A DNA stretch of 6,821 nt from Bacteriovoracaceae bacterium UBA4096 (GTDB lineage: Bacteria; Bdellovibrionota; Bacteriovoracia; Bacteriovoracales; Bacteriovoracaceae), in assembly GCA_002381945.1 (NCBI GenBank), contig DFXY01000029.1:13045-19865 (forward strand), given 5' to 3'. Shown here one piece after another: positions 5,401 to 6,821 of the stretch (position 1 is its first letter; the number at the start of each line of letters is the position of its first letter). The notes below the pieces were generated by a model that did no database searches, was not told the origin of the DNA, and worked only from the letters and a program-made list of their open reading frames with translations. The position numbers and the translations under genes are program-made.

Positions 5401-5961
5401 TTATAAAACAAACAACATTAAATACATTAATAGCCAGACTACACCTAGGAAATGCCAGAACTTACCCACATTCATGAGCTTTAATTCTGTTACAGCTTCG
5501 GGTTTTCTGAAAATAAAGTGACCAAGCCACATAAGAGTCATAAGACCCATGACAATGTGGGCAGAATGAAGCCAAGTGAACGCATAGATCATCGAAGGCA
5601 CATGTCCGTTTGAGGCCAGGATACCTGAAGCATTAAGAGCACCCCAAAGTTCCCACTGGAGAACTAAGAAAGCGATTCCCAATGCCATCGTGGCAAACCA
5701 GAAATGCTTGCGGTAAGTGACCTCTTTCTCAAGTTTAAAGTAAGTGAATGAACTTAGCGCCATCACTATTGTACTTAAGAGAGGAAACAGCATCGGCAAG
5801 TTAGCAATTTCAACCGGCGGCCAGGTAGATGAATTAGAGCGCACGAGGAAGTAACCCAGAAATAAGGTGGCAAACATCATCCCAAAGGAGATCAAAGCGA
5901 CAGTCATGCCTACTTGGTTCTTAAGATTTTGCAGTTCTTTTCCCGGATTATTAGTCATCAT
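5401..5961 (-). CDS. ctaE: Cytochrome c oxidase subunit III (five-helix type)
   Basis: Subunit III stabilises the oxidase core and supports proton uptake in heme-copper oxidases. The 186-residue product has five predicted membrane segments (about 18-40, 56-76, 86-106, 125-148 and 167-186), the short form lacking the first two helices of the mitochondrial type. Family marks are STWPPVEIANLP (45-56), QWELW with the conserved membrane Glu (E104), TWLHSAHIVMGLMTL (129-143) and KFWHFLGVVWLLMY (167-180); the last usually reads W-H-F-V-D-x-V-W and here has LG instead of VD. The ATG overlaps the TGA of subunit I (ATGA, 5958-5961), typical of strongly coupled oxidase operons. A second ATG follows directly, so the start may be one codon later. 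Confidence 0.95.
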   Translation of the reverse strand: MMTNNPGKELQNLKNQVGMTVALISFGMMFATLFLGYFLVRSNSSTWPPVEIANLPMLFPLLSTIVMALSSFTYFKLEKEVTYRKHFWFATMALGIAFLVLQWELWGALNASGILASNGHVPSMIYAFTWLHSAHIVMGLMTLMWLGHFIFRKPEAVTELKLMNVGKFWHFLGVVWLLMYLMLFVL

Positions 5962-6821
5962 ACTTTTACCAATTCCTCAGTCTGATACTGGAAATCACGA
6001 TCACCTTTAAGATTTGGATTACCAAATTCATGAGGACCGGATTTAACAACAGGAATTTCTTTAAAATTATAGTGAGGGGCCGGAGATGGAAGTTCCCATT
6101 CAAGTGTTCCCACTTCCCAAGGATTTGAACTGGCCGCAGGAATGTTTTTCCCGAAGATTGTCTTGAAAAAGTTATAAAGGAAAATGAACTGGGCAAGACC
6201 CATTGCAATTGCTGACAACGTGATAAAGACGTTAATCGGAATCAGGCGCTGTAAAAACTCATAGATGAATGGGTTGTATAAACGACGGTGCATACCTGCG
6301 TACCCAACCACCATCATTCCAGTGAAAATTCCATTCAAAGGAATCATCGTGCACCAGAAATGAATCTTAGCGAGACGCTCATCCATCATTCTTCCAAACA
6401 TCTTAGGCATCCAGAAATAAATCCCGGCAAATCCACCCAGAAGAACTGAAGCGGCCATGGTGTAATGGAAGTGACCCACGACGAAGTAAGTATCGTGAAG
6501 ATAAAGGTCAATTGATGTAGAAGCAAGATAAAGACCAGTCAAACCACCTAAGCCGAAAACGAAAACCACACCCAACGAAAAAAGCATAGGAGAGGTAAAG
6601 CGGATAGATCCCTTCCAGAGAGTTCCCAGCCAGTTAGCAAAGAAGATCGCTGAAGGAATTGAAATCAACATAGTCAGTGTCATAAAAGACTGAGTCAAAA
6701 GCGGAGACATCTGAGTTGTGTACATATGGTGACCATAAACTACTGTTGAAAGCACAGTAATCGTAGTCAAAGAAAGGGCCGTCATCTTGTAACCGAAAGC
6801 TGGCTTACGAGAGAAGAAAGA
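5958..6821 (-). CDS. ctaD: Cytochrome c oxidase subunit I, 3' part (runs off window)
   Basis: Only the C-terminal 287 residues are in the window. The frame stays open to base 6821, and the ATG at 6783-6785 is an internal Met inside the family sequence FSRKPAFGYKM, not a start. The fragment covers roughly helices VII-XII of the catalytic subunit that reduces O2 at heme a3-CuB. CuB ligands are the HH pair in YGHHMYTTQM (codons 6726-6731). Heme a3 and heme a ligands are the two His of GHFHY (codons 6471-6473 and 6465-6467), preceded by LHDTY with the Mg-site Asp. The C-terminal NPWEVGTLEWELPSPAPHYNF is the usual A-family tail. At the position of the K-pathway lysine (consensus I-P-T-G-I/V-K) the sequence is IPSAIF, with Phe encoded at 6642-6644. 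The E-pathway HPEVY segment is outside the window. Confidence 0.96.
   Translation of the reverse strand, partial: SFFSRKPAFGYKMTALSLTTITVLSTVVYGHHMYTTQMSPLLTQSFMTLTMLISIPSAIFFANWLGTLWKGSIRFTSPMLFSLGVVFVFGLGGLTGLYLASTSIDLYLHDTYFVVGHFHYTMAASVLLGGFAGIYFWMPKMFGRMMDERLAKIHFWCTMIPLNGIFTGMMVVGYAGMHRRLYNPFIYEFLQRLIPINVFITLSAIAMGLAQFIFLYNFFKTIFGKNIPAASSNPWEVGTLEWELPSPAPHYNFKEIPVVKSGPHEFGNPNLKGDRDFQYQTEELVKV

Noticed and set aside
5966..6208. Second minus-strand frame inside oxidase subunit I
   Set aside because: It is out of frame with a strongly conserved subunit I C-terminus and has no family resemblance.
6783..6785. ATG as a start of oxidase subunit I
   Set aside because: The frame continues to the window edge with FFSRKPAFGYK before this Met, which is conserved family sequence.

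Overview
The window looks like chromosomal DNA from an aerobic Gram-negative bacterium that is moderately AT-rich. The evidence is an aa3-type cytochrome c oxidase cluster, several proteins with Sec signal peptides or a lipobox, and an S4 protein of the zinc-free type. The short leucine-rich signal peptides, the dense set of small lysine/glutamate-rich exported proteins and the oxidase gene order suggest Bdellovibrionota (Bacteriovorax-like). That is an impression from sequence style, not a demonstrated assignment.

Layout. Bases 1-192 hold no supported gene but contain a good sigma70-type promoter and a short leader for rpsD (193-825, + strand), which stands alone and ends in a strong intrinsic terminator. 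Everything after that is on the minus strand and converges on rpsD. Read in the direction of transcription (right to left), the first block is a respiratory operon: the 3' part of cytochrome oxidase subunit I, subunit III, a diheme cytochrome c lipoprotein, a SCO copper chaperone and a small subunit IV. Adjacent genes overlap or are at most 8 bases apart. After a 45-base gap holding a perfect 9-bp hairpin comes a 78-residue protein that resembles an isolated histidine-kinase dimerisation/phosphoacceptor hairpin. After a further 64-base gap comes a tightly packed three-gene unit of exported proteins of unknown function: a cysteine-rich, Lys/Glu-rich protein with a KPKEE repeat, a small beta-rich protein, and a thioredoxin-fold-like protein that lacks the active-site cysteines. 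This unit ends at the terminator shared with rpsD.

How the genes fit together. The oxidase genes encode the proton-pumping terminal oxidase (I, III, IV), a membrane-anchored electron donor (diheme cytochrome c) and the factor that metallates the CuA site of subunit II. Subunit II is not in the window and probably lies upstream, beyond the right edge. The most notable points are: (i) subunit I has Phe where A-family oxidases carry the K-pathway lysine; (ii) a possible orphan phosphoacceptor protein sits next to the oxidase operon behind a hairpin; (iii) the three exported proteins form a unit that I cannot match to a known system; (iv) the rpsD leader contains a copy of its own Shine-Dalgarno region and a complementary CUCC, which could form a regulatory switch.
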